Shown one piece after another: positions 1 to 8,893 of a DNA stretch of 44,886 nucleotides; position 1 is the first letter of the stretch, and the number at the start of each line of letters is the position of its first letter. A program made the translations under genes and the position numbers. The notes beneath the pieces are model-generated. The model ran no database searches and was not told where the DNA came from. It saw only the letters and a program-made list of their open reading frames with translations. Source of the DNA: Flavobacteriales bacterium (lineage in GTDB: Bacteria; Bacteroidota; Bacteroidia; Flavobacteriales_D; CAJJDF01); NCBI GenBank assembly GCA_023255335.1, contig JALRIS010000093.1, positions 1-44,886 of the forward strand, given 5' to 3'.

Positions 1-3000
1 ACGGAATCGTTTAATTCAACAACAACATTTCCCTCGAGTTGGTCGCTTTACGCTACTGCAGGTAGTAACTGGCAAGTAGTGGGTACTTTAGGTTACGGAG
101 GTGCAGGGATTACCGATCATACAGGAACTGCTGGAAGTTCAAGAGCATGGGTAGATTTGTCTGGTTCAAATGATTCAATCACAATGACATCGGATACAAT
201 CGATGTATCTGCCTTGACGAATCCGGAGTTAAATTTTTGGCATAACAATGATTTAACTGGTTATTCTCTTTCTCCACTAAATTTACTTTTAGTAGAGGTA
301 GTTGATACAGCAGGAGATTGGGTTATTTTGGATTCAATCAGACAATCTAATCTAGGTGTTTGGTCTGAGCATTTTTACATTTTAACTCCTTATGTGAAGT
401 CGAACTATGTAATTGTACGATTCAGAGTGGAATCAGGCGGTAGTACTAGTGACTACTACCAAGATTTGGCGATAGATGATATCAGTGTAAGAGAGTTTAC
501 TCCGTGTAGAATGCCAATGAGTTTGGCTTCAGATTCTGTAACAACAAGTGCGGCTAAACTGTTGTGGGCAGCTAGTTCTACTGATACAGCTTGGAGAGTG
601 GAGTGGGGTCCAGCAGGATTTGCATTAGGAACTGGAACTCTTGTTTCTCGTTCGACTACCGTAGAGTATTTGACAGGATTGATGCATTCAACTGATTACT
701 CATTTTATGTTCAAGGATTTTGTTCAGGAGGTGATACCTCAATGTGGGCAGGTCCGCATTCATTCAAGACATTATGTTTGGCAGATACCATTCCTTACTT
801 AATGGATTTCAACTCATGGCCACCAGCTTGTTGGGATATGAGTGGAGGAGTGAACCCATGGTTATCCTACACCGGTACTTCTGGATATGCGGAAGCAGAT
901 TTTTGGAGTAAATCTACAGGAGATTACCTGATGACCTCCATTCCTGTTTACACGGATAAGCACACGAGAGTTAAGTTTAAGTGGTCCCACCAATTTAATA
1001 CATCCTACCCTTATGACTCATTGAGGGTAATGGTAAAACTTGATACGGATTCGGTTTGGGAAACAATTTGGAGTTCAAACAATTTAGCTAGTTTTGAATC
1101 AAATGATGGTGCTGGATCAACAACACCTGGTACGTTTGTGTCAGAGTCCATCATCTTAGATTCTACAAAATACAAAAATGCGAATGTGATGGTGCGATTC
1201 CAGGCATTTACGGATTTCGGTCCAGATTTGTTTATTGATGATGTTGTCATTGAAGAAATCCCTACATGTCCTGAGCCATCTCTTCTAGGTCACTATGCTT
1301 TATTCTATGATTCAGTAGCTTTGAAATGGACAAATGGATTAGCTGATAGTATTTGGGAAATTCAATACGGACCTTCAGGTTTTACTTTAGGAACTGGAAC
1401 CACGATTATAGATAATAATGATTCTATTGCATTTGGAGGATTAACTCCTTCAACCACTTACCAAGTGTATTTGAGAAGTATTTGTAAAGTTGGTGATTCT
1501 AGTACATGGATTGGACCTTATAACTTTACGACTCCCTGTTCTTTCTACACACCTCCTTACTCAGAGGATTTCACAACTTATTCTTTCTCTACGAATCCAT
1601 TATGTTGGGAAGAAGCCCAAGGACAGCTTACGGTGAACTCTTCTCTTACTATGGGGACTTCATCTTGGGGAAATAGACAATTTGCTAATAATGGTTTAGG
1701 TGATAATGCCGCAGTGATGAACATCTATGCTACAAATAGATTTGAGTGGTTAATTTCTCCCTCAATTGACTTAGGTACGGGAGCTACTCCTTACCAAGTA
1801 GAATTTGATGTGGCAATAACAGATTACTTTACTGCTGCGGCACCAACTGGCGCTGGAGGATTAATGGGACCAGATGACAAGCTCGTGTTGGTAATTTCTA
1901 CCGACAACGGTGTTACTTGGTCAGATACCAATATATTAGAACAATGGGACACAAGTAACATGCCTTCGTTCACTGGGGATTATTTTTACTACAATTTAAC
2001 AGCTAACGGATATACAGGATTAGTGAAATTCGGTTTGTATGCAGAGTCCACGTTATTCAACGAAGACAATGATGCGTTTATCGATAACTTTGCGGTGGTT
2101 CAGGTACCTACTTGTCCAAGACCGTTAGGGTTGACTTTTGATAGCGCAACACAAACCACTGCCAACATAAGTTGGACAAATGGAGCTGCAGATAGCTCAT
2201 GGATTTTAGAATATGGAGCTCCAGGATTTACTCAAGGTACAGGTACATTGGTAAATTCAGGAACTAACCCAGCCCAAATAACTGGTTTGTCTGCAAGCAC
2301 TTGTTACGATGTATATATGAGGAGTATTTGTACTGCCGGAGATTCAAGTTTATGGATTGGTCCATTAAGATTCTGTACAGACTGTGCTCCAGTAATAGAT
2401 TTATGCGAAGATTTTGAGGCTTATACTTCAGGATTACCAATCTGTTGGGAAAGTTTTATTTCAACTACAGGATCCTCCTCTATTCAGGTTAGTACTTTTG
2501 GAGGAAACGTTGCACCTGCTTCTATTCAGATGAATTCAGGAAGTGATGCATCCTCTACTTTGATGTTGATTTCTCCTGAGATGACAGCATTAACCGCAGG
2601 AACTCACAGAGCAACTTTCTGGTTAGATGGTTCATTTACACCGGATACAGTTTTGGTGATTGGAACTATTTCTGATCCTTCCAACCCTGCAACTTTTAGT
2701 GCTTGGGATACGATAAAAGATATTTCAAGTGCTTATCAGCAGTATAGAATTCCTTTTGATACCTACGCAGGAACTGATACAAGAATTGCCTTCTTGTATA
2801 ACCCAACTGCTACGTTCAGAACTATAAACATAGATGATTTTTGTTTTGAGGAAATTCCATCTTGTGAGAAAGCTCCTTCTGTTCAAATATTGAATTCTGG
2901 AATAGACTCTACTTCGCTTAATGTAGGGTGGAATATCGATACGACTCAAGTAAGTTTTATAGTTGCATACGGTCCGACAGGTTATGACCCTATAACTAAC

Positions 3001-3990
3001 CCTACTGGAGGAGATACAACAACTTCAACTTCTAACTTTAAGTCAATCACTGGGTTGACACCATTGACTGAATATTGTGTATGGGTAAAAGCAATTTGTA
3101 CAAATGGAGACACGAGTTTCTGGAGTGGACCTTTCTGTGGTGAAACAGGTTGTCCGTCATCCACGGGTGTTCCTTATTTTCAAAATTTTGATAACTATAC
3201 TTTTTCAGAAACACCAATTTGCTGGCAGGAAGCCCAAGGTGCACTAGGCGGGGGAGTAACAGGAGCTGCGATTGCTTATGGAACTTCTAACTGGGGGCCT
3301 GATGGTTTTGCAAATATTGGAACAACTGGTGCTGCAAAAATGAATATTTATTCCACCAATAGGTTTGAGTGGATTGTATCTCCTTCTATTAATTTAGGGA
3401 CGGACCCAAATCAAACTTTTATTATAGAATTTGATATTGCGATGACGGATTATGCCAATACATCAGCAGGCGTTGTAGGTTATGATGATTCATTGGCATT
3501 TGTTGTGTCTTACGATGATGGCTTAACTTGGAGTAAATCTAATATAATTGAGTCTTGGGATACAAGTAATGTTCCCTCAAATACAGGCGATCATTTCTAT
3601 CATATTTTGAGAAATAAAACAGGTGTCGTAAAATTTGGATTTTATGCAACGACTACAGTTAGTAATGAAGATAATGACTGGTTTATCGACAATTTTAGTA
3701 TTAGAGATACCGTTTTTGTTGGATTAGAAGAGAATTTTGAATCATCAAACTTCAAAGTATTCCCTAACCCTAACACTGGAATTTTCACAGTATTGAACGA
3801 TGGAGGGGCTAATCAAACAAGTTTGAAAGTAGTGGATATACAAGGTCGAATAGTCTATGACGAAACATATTTCTTTAATACCAATGGTAGAAAAGTAATA
3901 GATGTTCATTCATTGAAAGCTGGAGTCTATGTATTATTAATTCAAAGCGAAGGGAAACTGGAACAACATAGAATTATAATAAACAAATAA
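1..3990 (+). CDS. Large modular T9SS-secreted surface protein, 5' end outside window
   Basis: The reading frame is open from base 1, so the true start lies upstream; at least 1,329 residues are present. The visible part alternates five beta-sandwich 'choice-of-anchor J'/MAM-like modules (roughly nt 1-495, 778-1263, 1537-2106, 2383-2856, 3151-3714) with four fibronectin type III modules (about 500-777, 1264-1536, 2107-2382, 2857-3150). The anchor modules end in a repeated IDDxxxxE / IDNF signature. The last 80 or so residues are a type A T9SS sorting domain: they contain KVFPNPNTG and LKAGVYVLLI and end in a basic tail. By family knowledge such proteins cross the outer membrane through the T9SS and are released or anchored on the surface. 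The binding target cannot be read from sequence. Modules three and five are markedly alike, suggesting internal duplication. It ends at a strong terminator and converges on porX. Type and localisation are secure; function is unknown. Confidence 0.9.
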   Translation, partial: TESFNSTTTFPSSWSLYATAGSNWQVVGTLGYGGAGITDHTGTAGSSRAWVDLSGSNDSITMTSDTIDVSALTNPELNFWHNNDLTGYSLSPLNLLLVEVVDTAGDWVILDSIRQSNLGVWSEHFYILTPYVKSNYVIVRFRVESGGSTSDYYQDLAIDDISVREFTPCRMPMSLASDSVTTSAAKLLWAASSTDTAWRVEWGPAGFALGTGTLVSRSTTVEYLTGLMHSTDYSFYVQGFCSGGDTSMWAGPHSFKTLCLADTIPYLMDFNSWPPACWDMSGGVNPWLSYTGTSGYAEADFWSKSTGDYLMTSIPVYTDKHTRVKFKWSHQFNTSYPYDSLRVMVKLDTDSVWETIWSSNNLASFESNDGAGSTTPGTFVSESIILDSTKYKNANVMVRFQAFTDFGPDLFIDDVVIEEIPTCPEPSLLGHYALFYDSVALKWTNGLADSIWEIQYGPSGFTLGTGTTIIDNNDSIAFGGLTPSTTYQVYLRSICKVGDSSTWIGPYNFTTPCSFYTPPYSEDFTTYSFSTNPLCWEEAQGQLTVNSSLTMGTSSWGNRQFANNGLGDNAAVMNIYATNRFEWLISPSIDLGTGATPYQVEFDVAITDYFTAAAPTGAGGLMGPDDKLVLVISTDNGVTWSDTNILEQWDTSNMPSFTGDYFYYNLTANGYTGLVKFGLYAESTLFNEDNDAFIDNFAVVQVPTCPRPLGLTFDSATQTTANISWTNGAADSSWILEYGAPGFTQGTGTLVNSGTNPAQITGLSASTCYDVYMRSICTAGDSSLWIGPLRFCTDCAPVIDLCEDFEAYTSGLPICWESFISTTGSSSIQVSTFGGNVAPASIQMNSGSDASSTLMLISPEMTALTAGTHRATFWLDGSFTPDTVLVIGTISDPSNPATFSAWDTIKDISSAYQQYRIPFDTYAGTDTRIAFLYNPTATFRTINIDDFCFEEIPSCEKAPSVQILNSGIDSTSLNVGWNIDTTQVSFIVAYGPTGYDPITNPTGGDTTTSTSNFKSITGLTPLTEYCVWVKAICTNGDTSFWSGPFCGETGCPSSTGVPYFQNFDNYTFSETPICWQEAQGALGGGVTGAAIAYGTSNWGPDGFANIGTTGAAKMNIYSTNRFEWIVSPSINLGTDPNQTFIIEFDIAMTDYANTSAGVVGYDDSLAFVVSYDDGLTWSKSNIIESWDTSNVPSNTGDHFYHILRNKTGVVKFGFYATTTVSNEDNDWFIDNFSIRDTVFVGLEENFESSNFKVFPNPNTGIFTVLNDGGANQTSLKVVDIQGRIVYDETYFFNTNGRKVIDVHSLKAGVYVLLIQSEGKLEQHRIIINK

Positions 3991-4009
3991 GCGAGAAGAA
4001 TAACTCAAC

Positions 4010-4049
4010 AAAAAAGCCTGACTTGAAATTTCAAGTCAGGCTTTTTTTT
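4010..4049. terminator. Bidirectional rho-independent terminator, perfect palindrome
   Basis: The 13-base arms GCCTGACTTGAAA (4016-4028) and TTTCAAGTCAGGC (4029-4041) are perfectly complementary and abut each other. They are flanked by six A on the left (4010-4015) and eight T on the right (4042-4049). It lies between the convergent large cargo gene and porX and can serve both strands. Confidence 0.93.
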
Positions 4050-4066
4050 AGAAAAAAATTAAAAAG

Positions 4067-5614
4067 TTATTTTGGATTCAGTTTTAAAATTGGAATGATT
4101 ACTTCTTCCATAGAAATACCCCCATGCTGAAAAGTATCCTTGTAAAAGTTTACGTAATAATTGAAATTATTGGGGTAAGCCAAAAAAGTATCTTCCTTTG
4201 CGAAAATATATCGTGTGTTTTGATTTATTTTAGGTAAGAAGGCATCGTCCGGGTTTACAATTTCAAAGACTTCCTTCGTGTTGTAACTCATATTTTTTCC
4301 CAATTTATAACGCAAGTTTGTGTTCACGTTTTTATCTCCAATGACTTTTATGGGATTGGCAACTTGAATCATTCCATGATCAGTCGTAATGATCAGTTGT
4401 AAGTTATTATCATGTATTTTTTGAACTATTTCCTGAAGAGGAGAGTGTTTGTACCATGACTCCGTGATGGAGCGATAAGCAGAGTTGTCGTCCGCAAGTT
4501 CTTTGATAACCTCCATATCTGTTCGAGCGTGCGAAAGCATGTCAACAAAATTGTATACCAGTACGTTGAAGTCATTTTTTAGCAGGTCAGAGAAATTGTC
4601 TACTAATTTTTTTCCTTTCTGATTGTTTGTAATCTTGGTGTAGGACGTTTTCAGTCCTAATCCCATTCTTTTCATTTGATCGATCAAAAAATCTTCTTCA
4701 AAATTGTTCTTACCACCCTCGTCTTCCTCCTCTACCCATTTTGAGGGAAATCTTTTTCGTATTTCTGAAGGCATTAGTCCAGCAAAGATCGAGTTTCGAG
4801 CGTATTGAGTAGCAGTAGGCAGAATACTAAAATAAGTTTCTTCTTCCGTCACGTCAAACAATTCGGAGAAATAAGGTTTTAGAACCTTCCATTGATCGTA
4901 TCTAAAATTATCGATGACAAGAAGAAAGGTGGGTTTTTCTTTGATAGAAGGAGCAATTTTTTTTGAAAACAAGGTGTGTGAAAGAACTGGACTGTCGTCA
5001 GAGGTTCCATTTAGCCAGTCCAAATAGTTTTTTTCGATGAACCGAGCAAAAAGCTGATTGGCCTCTTTTTTTTGACTTTCAAAAATTTCCATCATGCTCT
5101 TGTCATGCGACTTATCCATTTGCAGCTCCCAATATACCAGTTGTTCGTTTAGTTCTTTCCAATCCGAAATATCCAAATTTCCCATTAGTTTCATGCCAAT
5201 ATTTCGAAACTCTTGCTGATATCCAGAAGTAGTTTCTTCGCTTATCAATCTCGACTGATCGGTGTTTTTCTTTACGGCCAGTAAAATTTGATTCGGATTC
5301 ACTGGTTTAATCAGATAATCTGATATGTTCTTGCCAATGGCGCTTTCCATAATGGACTCTTCCTCACTTTTGGTAATCATGATAATAGGTAAGTTAGGTC
5401 TTATTCGTTTTATTTCAGTCAGAGCTTCGAGTCCTGAAATCCCTGGCATATTTTCGTCAAGAAAAACCAAGTCATAAGGGTTTTCTTTCACCATATCAAT
5501 TGCCTCGCTACCATTATTAATCGTATCCACCTTACAATTCTTTTGTTCCAAGAACATAATGTGTGGTTTTAATAAATCAATTTCATCATCTGCCCATAAA
5601 ATTCGTACTGCCAT
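4067..5614 (-). CDS. porX: PorX, T9SS response regulator with PglZ effector domain
   Basis: PorX is the cytoplasmic response regulator that controls T9SS gene expression and function. The product is about 515 residues, close to the known family length. Residues 1-120 are a CheY-like receiver: acidic pocket ADDE near residue 8, phospho-acceptor Asp53 in VFLDENMPG, and a Lys in SDYLIKPVN. The rest is a helical linker and an alkaline-phosphatase-fold PglZ domain. It shows LLVIDNFRYDQW, the presumed nucleophile Thr in PTATQYARNS, the metal-site TTDHGM, and a C-terminal FQHGGISMEEVIIP. The frame stays open for 37 more codons upstream, but family members begin MxxxILWADDE, so I use the ATG at 5614. 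It is divergent from the HD-domain gene and convergent with a T9SS cargo gene. No clear promoter was found in the 173-base gap. Identification is confident. Confidence 0.95.
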   Translation of the reverse strand: MAVRILWADDEIDLLKPHIMFLEQKNCKVDTINNGSEAIDMVKENPYDLVFLDENMPGISGLEALTEIKRIRPNLPIIMITKSEEESIMESAIGKNISDYLIKPVNPNQILLAVKKNTDQSRLISEETTSGYQQEFRNIGMKLMGNLDISDWKELNEQLVYWELQMDKSHDKSMMEIFESQKKEANQLFARFIEKNYLDWLNGTSDDSPVLSHTLFSKKIAPSIKEKPTFLLVIDNFRYDQWKVLKPYFSELFDVTEEETYFSILPTATQYARNSIFAGLMPSEIRKRFPSKWVEEEDEGGKNNFEEDFLIDQMKRMGLGLKTSYTKITNNQKGKKLVDNFSDLLKNDFNVLVYNFVDMLSHARTDMEVIKELADDNSAYRSITESWYKHSPLQEIVQKIHDNNLQLIITTDHGMIQVANPIKVIGDKNVNTNLRYKLGKNMSYNTKEVFEIVNPDDAFLPKINQNTRYIFAKEDTFLAYPNNFNYYVNFYKDTFQHGGISMEEVIIPILKLNPK

Positions 5615-5787
5615 AGTGTGTAATTTAACTTTCAAGGAATGTAAACTTATTCCTTCAAGTGGTTTAATATTCTTATTTTTGTAAATATATTGCTTATTTC
5701 TACCCTTGAGGGGAACTTCAGTCAAAAATGTGAAATAGTTCTCACTGAGCTCTTCTCTAGGTTTTATACATTAGATACTACCATTCA

Positions 5788-7011
5788 ATGAAAATACTTA
5801 ACGATCCGATTTACGGTTTTATTACGATTAAATATCCAATTTTACTTCAGTTAATAGACCATCCTTATTTTCAACGATTAAACCGAATTAAGCAGTTGGG
5901 ATTGTCGTACTTAGTATATCCGGGAGCACACCACACGAGGTTTCATCATGCCATTGGTGCGATGCACCTTATGCAACAAGCCATAGAGGTGCTAAAAGTG
6001 AAGGGTGTGGAAATCTCCGAGGACGAAGAAATTGGTGTTTTGGCAGCCATTTTACTTCATGATATAGGCCATGGACCATTCTCTCACGCATTGGAACATA
6101 CACTGGTTTCGGGAGTTAACCATGAAGATCTATCTATAATTTTAATGGACAAATTGAATCAAGAGTTTGAGGGCAAGTTAGATTTGGCCATTCAGATTTT
6201 TAGAAATACGTATTCCAAGATGTTTTTGCATCAATTGGTTTCGTCTCAGTTGGACATGGATCGGTTGGATTATCTCAAGAGAGATAGTTTTTACAGTGGT
6301 GTTTCGGAGGGCGTAGTGAGCAGCGATAGGATTTTGAACATGTTGAATGTTCATGAAGACCAATTGGTGATAGAAGAAAAAGGAATTTACTCTATAGAGA
6401 AATTTATAGTGGCGAGAAGATTGATGTATTGGCAAGTATATTTGCATAAGACAGTGTTGGCGGCAGAGAATTTGCTCGTGGAGATATTGAAAAGAGCCAA
6501 TTATTTAGCAAGTCAGGGCGAAGAGCTCTATGCAAGTCCGGTTTTGAATAATTTTTTATACAACAATTATTCAAAAGCAGATTTTGAGAAAGAAGAAGTG
6601 ATAGAGCAATTTACTAGACTAGACGACTCCGACATTTACAGTGCAATAAAAGCTTGGAGTACTCATTCCGACAAAACGTTGTCGGTGATTTCACGAAATT
6701 TAATCGATCGGAAGTTGCCAAAAATTTCTATACAAAAATCTCCTTTTGAACAAGAAAGGATTCATAAACTAAGGGAAATGGTAAAAGAAACTTATGGAAT
6801 TGGCGAGGTAGAAATTGGTCACCTTGTCTTTGATTCCGAGATTGCCAATAATGCCTACAACGCAATCAAAGATAAAATTCTGATAAAGTATAAAAGTGGT
6901 GAGGTCCTTAATATTACGGAAGCTTCAGATAACTTTAATATTCAGGCACTCACCGAGCCAGTAAAAAAGTATTTTATCTGTTATCCCAAAGAATTTAGAA
7001 ATAAATGGTAA
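5788..7011 (+). CDS. HD-domain phosphohydrolase (dNTPase/SAMHD1-like family)
   Basis: This 407-residue protein belongs to the HD superfamily of metal-dependent phosphohydrolases, related to bacterial dGTPase-like and SAMHD1-like enzymes. The metal-binding signature is visible in order. HTRFHHAIGAMHL is near residues 49-61, the HD pair is in LLHDIGHGPFSHALEH near residue 100, and the later Asp is in LDMDRLDYLKRDSFYSG near residue 160. The family acts on deoxynucleotides or related phosphoesters; the substrate of this member cannot be assigned from sequence. Its start ATG follows directly after the porX intergenic region, and its stop overlaps the lpxK start by seven bases, which indicates translational coupling. 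The link with lpxK is positional only. The family call is strong and the exact reaction is open. Confidence 0.88.
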   Translation: MKILNDPIYGFITIKYPILLQLIDHPYFQRLNRIKQLGLSYLVYPGAHHTRFHHAIGAMHLMQQAIEVLKVKGVEISEDEEIGVLAAILLHDIGHGPFSHALEHTLVSGVNHEDLSIILMDKLNQEFEGKLDLAIQIFRNTYSKMFLHQLVSSQLDMDRLDYLKRDSFYSGVSEGVVSSDRILNMLNVHEDQLVIEEKGIYSIEKFIVARRLMYWQVYLHKTVLAAENLLVEILKRANYLASQGEELYASPVLNNFLYNNYSKADFEKEEVIEQFTRLDDSDIYSAIKAWSTHSDKTLSVISRNLIDRKLPKISIQKSPFEQERIHKLREMVKETYGIGEVEIGHLVFDSEIANNAYNAIKDKILIKYKSGEVLNITEASDNFNIQALTEPVKKYFICYPKEFRNKW

Positions 7012-8033
7012 CAGTCCTCCGCTATATTTTGTTTCCTGTTTCCTTGATTTATGGGGGGATAACTTTCGTGCGAAATAAATTGTATGACTGGGGAGTTCTC
7101 AAATCAAGTAGTTTTGATGTAAAGACTATTTTATTAGGGAATTTATCAGCGGGTGGAACAGGAAAAACTCCACATATTGAATACTTAATTAGGTTGCTTT
7201 CCGAAGAATATCGATTGGCAACTTTATCAAGAGGGTATGGAAGAAAGACACAGGGATTTGTTTTGGCAAATACCCACTCAACGGCCTCAGATATTGGAGA
7301 CGAGCCCTTGCAGTTTTTTCAGAAATTTGAGCAGATAAAGGTAGCTGTATCGGCAAAAAGAGTAACGGGAATTATGGAGCTCATGATTCAGGAAGATCCC
7401 GAAGTCATTTTGCTAGATGATGCTTTTCAGCATCGTCAACTCAAGGCTGGTTTATCTATTTTATTGATGGATTTTAACGCGCCATTTTATAAAGATTTTA
7501 TGCTTCCTACGGGTTATTTAAGAGAATTTGCAAGCGGAAAAAAAAGAGCAGATATCATACTCGTAACAAAATGTCCACAAGGATTATCGCAAAAGGAAAA
7601 AGACACAATTCGAATGAGAATTAATGCGGAATCTATTCCTATTTACTTTTCAACTATTGTGTACGGGAAGCCAGTTTCTCTGTTTGGATCTTCTTCTGAA
7701 CTGTTGGATCAGTCGAAACGAATCTTGGTGGTGACAGGAATTGCAAATCCTGCTCCTTTGCACAATCATTTGGCTACGTGGAAGAAAGAGATAACCTCTC
7801 TTACCTACCCAGACCATCACCCCTTTTCACCCAAAGATGTGAATAGAATAATAGGAGTATACAACCAATACCCAGACACGGTAATTTTAACTACCGAGAA
7901 AGACGCTATGCGATTAAAAGATTTGAACGAACTGGAGGAATTACCTTTTTTTTACTTACCCATCGAAGTGCAACTTGTAGAAGAGGAAGATAAATTTTCA
8001 CACCTTATACATAACTATGTTAGAAACAATTAA
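7005..8033 (+). CDS. lpxK: Tetraacyldisaccharide 4'-kinase LpxK
   Basis: LpxK phosphorylates the 4' position of the lipid A disaccharide precursor at the inner membrane, using ATP. The 342-residue length is normal for the family. An N-terminal hydrophobic segment (about residues 5-22) fits membrane association. The P-loop is GNLSAGGTGKTP at residues 45-56, the Walker-B-like segment is VILLDDAFQHRQL near residue 135, and LPTGYLREF follows. The gene overlaps the upstream HD gene by seven bases and the downstream nucleoside phosphorylase by 17 bases, so the three are almost certainly one transcript. A second lipid A gene, lpxH, lies 8 kb downstream. Identification is confident. Confidence 0.95.
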   Translation: MVTVLRYILFPVSLIYGGITFVRNKLYDWGVLKSSSFDVKTILLGNLSAGGTGKTPHIEYLIRLLSEEYRLATLSRGYGRKTQGFVLANTHSTASDIGDEPLQFFQKFEQIKVAVSAKRVTGIMELMIQEDPEVILLDDAFQHRQLKAGLSILLMDFNAPFYKDFMLPTGYLREFASGKKRADIILVTKCPQGLSQKEKDTIRMRINAESIPIYFSTIVYGKPVSLFGSSSELLDQSKRILVVTGIANPAPLHNHLATWKKEITSLTYPDHHPFSPKDVNRIIGVYNQYPDTVILTTEKDAMRLKDLNELEELPFFYLPIEVQLVEEEDKFSHLIHNYVRNN

Positions 8034-8832
8034 AAAAACAGCCGACTTTTTAGTGTCCAAAGTAGGCGAAAGTTACGAAGTCGGGATTATTTTAGGAACT
8101 GGGCTAGGAGATTTAGTGAGTGAAATTGACGTAACTCACAGCCTGGCTTACGAGGATATTCCAAATTTTCCATTGTCAACGGTAGAGGGGCATTCTGGAA
8201 AATTGATTTTTGGAAATTTAGGAGGCAAACGAGTGGTTGCTCTGCAAGGACGTTTTCATTACTATGAAGGTTATTCGATGAACGAAGTCGTGTTTCCTGT
8301 TCGGGTGATGAAGTTTTTGGGGATAAAAACTCTCGTTGTTTCCAATGCCAGTGGAGGGGTAAATCCCGATTTTGAAATTGGCGATATAATGGTTTTGGAT
8401 GATCACATTAATTTGTTTGGAGATAATCCTCTAATAGGAAAAAACATGGACGAATTGGGTCCAAGGTTTCCAGATATGAGTGAGCCATATGATCGTAACT
8501 TGATTCAAAAAGTGCATCAAATTGCGAAAGAAAATTCTATCGAGATTCAACAAGGATCGTATGCTGGTCTTTCTGGTCCCACTTTAGAAACTCCTGCTGA
8601 ATACAACTATGTTAGAGCAATAGGAGCAGATACTGTGGGTATGTCCACAGTTCCTGAGGTAATTGCAGCTCGGCATATGGGAATTCCTTGTGTTGGATTT
8701 TCCATAATTACTGATTTGGGTGTGCCAGGTAAGATTATAGAAATGACACATGATATTGTTCAAGAAGTAGCAAGGAAATCTACTCCTAAAGTAACTAAAA
8801 TAGTGAAAGAGTTAATATTCCAACTCCGATAG
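8017..8832 (+). CDS. punA: Purine nucleoside phosphorylase (trimeric PNP type)
   Basis: The product is 271 residues, typical of the trimeric purine nucleoside phosphorylase (PNP/MTAP) family, which cleaves purine nucleosides with phosphate to give a base and ribose-1-phosphate. Visible signatures are the phosphate loop GIILGTGLGDL near residues 23-33 and VEGHSGKLIFG. The phosphate-binding GRFHYYEGY is near residue 85, followed by VSNASGGVNPDFEIGDIM and the base-binding SGPTLETPAEYNYVRAIGAD. The substrate-binding GMSTVPEVIAARHMG is also present. The start ATG lies 17 bases inside lpxK, and translation probably couples to it. A weak hairpin follows the stop. Confidence 0.94.
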   Translation: MLETIKKTADFLVSKVGESYEVGIILGTGLGDLVSEIDVTHSLAYEDIPNFPLSTVEGHSGKLIFGNLGGKRVVALQGRFHYYEGYSMNEVVFPVRVMKFLGIKTLVVSNASGGVNPDFEIGDIMVLDDHINLFGDNPLIGKNMDELGPRFPDMSEPYDRNLIQKVHQIAKENSIEIQQGSYAGLSGPTLETPAEYNYVRAIGADTVGMSTVPEVIAARHMGIPCVGFSIITDLGVPGKIIEMTHDIVQEVARKSTPKVTKIVKELIFQLR

Positions 8833-8834
8833 AC

Positions 8835-8853
8835 AACCAATTAAATGGTTTTT
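8835..8853 (+). terminator. Weak candidate terminator after the nucleoside phosphorylase
   Basis: Five-base arms AACCA (8835-8839) and TGGTT (8846-8850) are followed by a T run through 8853. The stem is short and AT-rich, so termination may be partial. Confidence 0.35.
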
Positions 8854-8893
8854 CGTATTTTTAAGACAAGTGACACTCAAAACTTACTTTTCC

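Noticed and set aside
5674-5681. TATTTTTG on the plus strand, matching TAnnTTTG upstream of the HD-domain gene
   Set aside because: There is no TTG at the -33 distance and the leader would be about 100 bases. In this AT-rich sequence a lone eight-base match is weak, so I did not list it as a promoter.
5615-5725. Longer N-terminus for porX (start at 5725)
   Set aside because: The extra 37 residues do not resemble a receiver domain. Family members begin with a short MxxxILWADDE leader at 5614.
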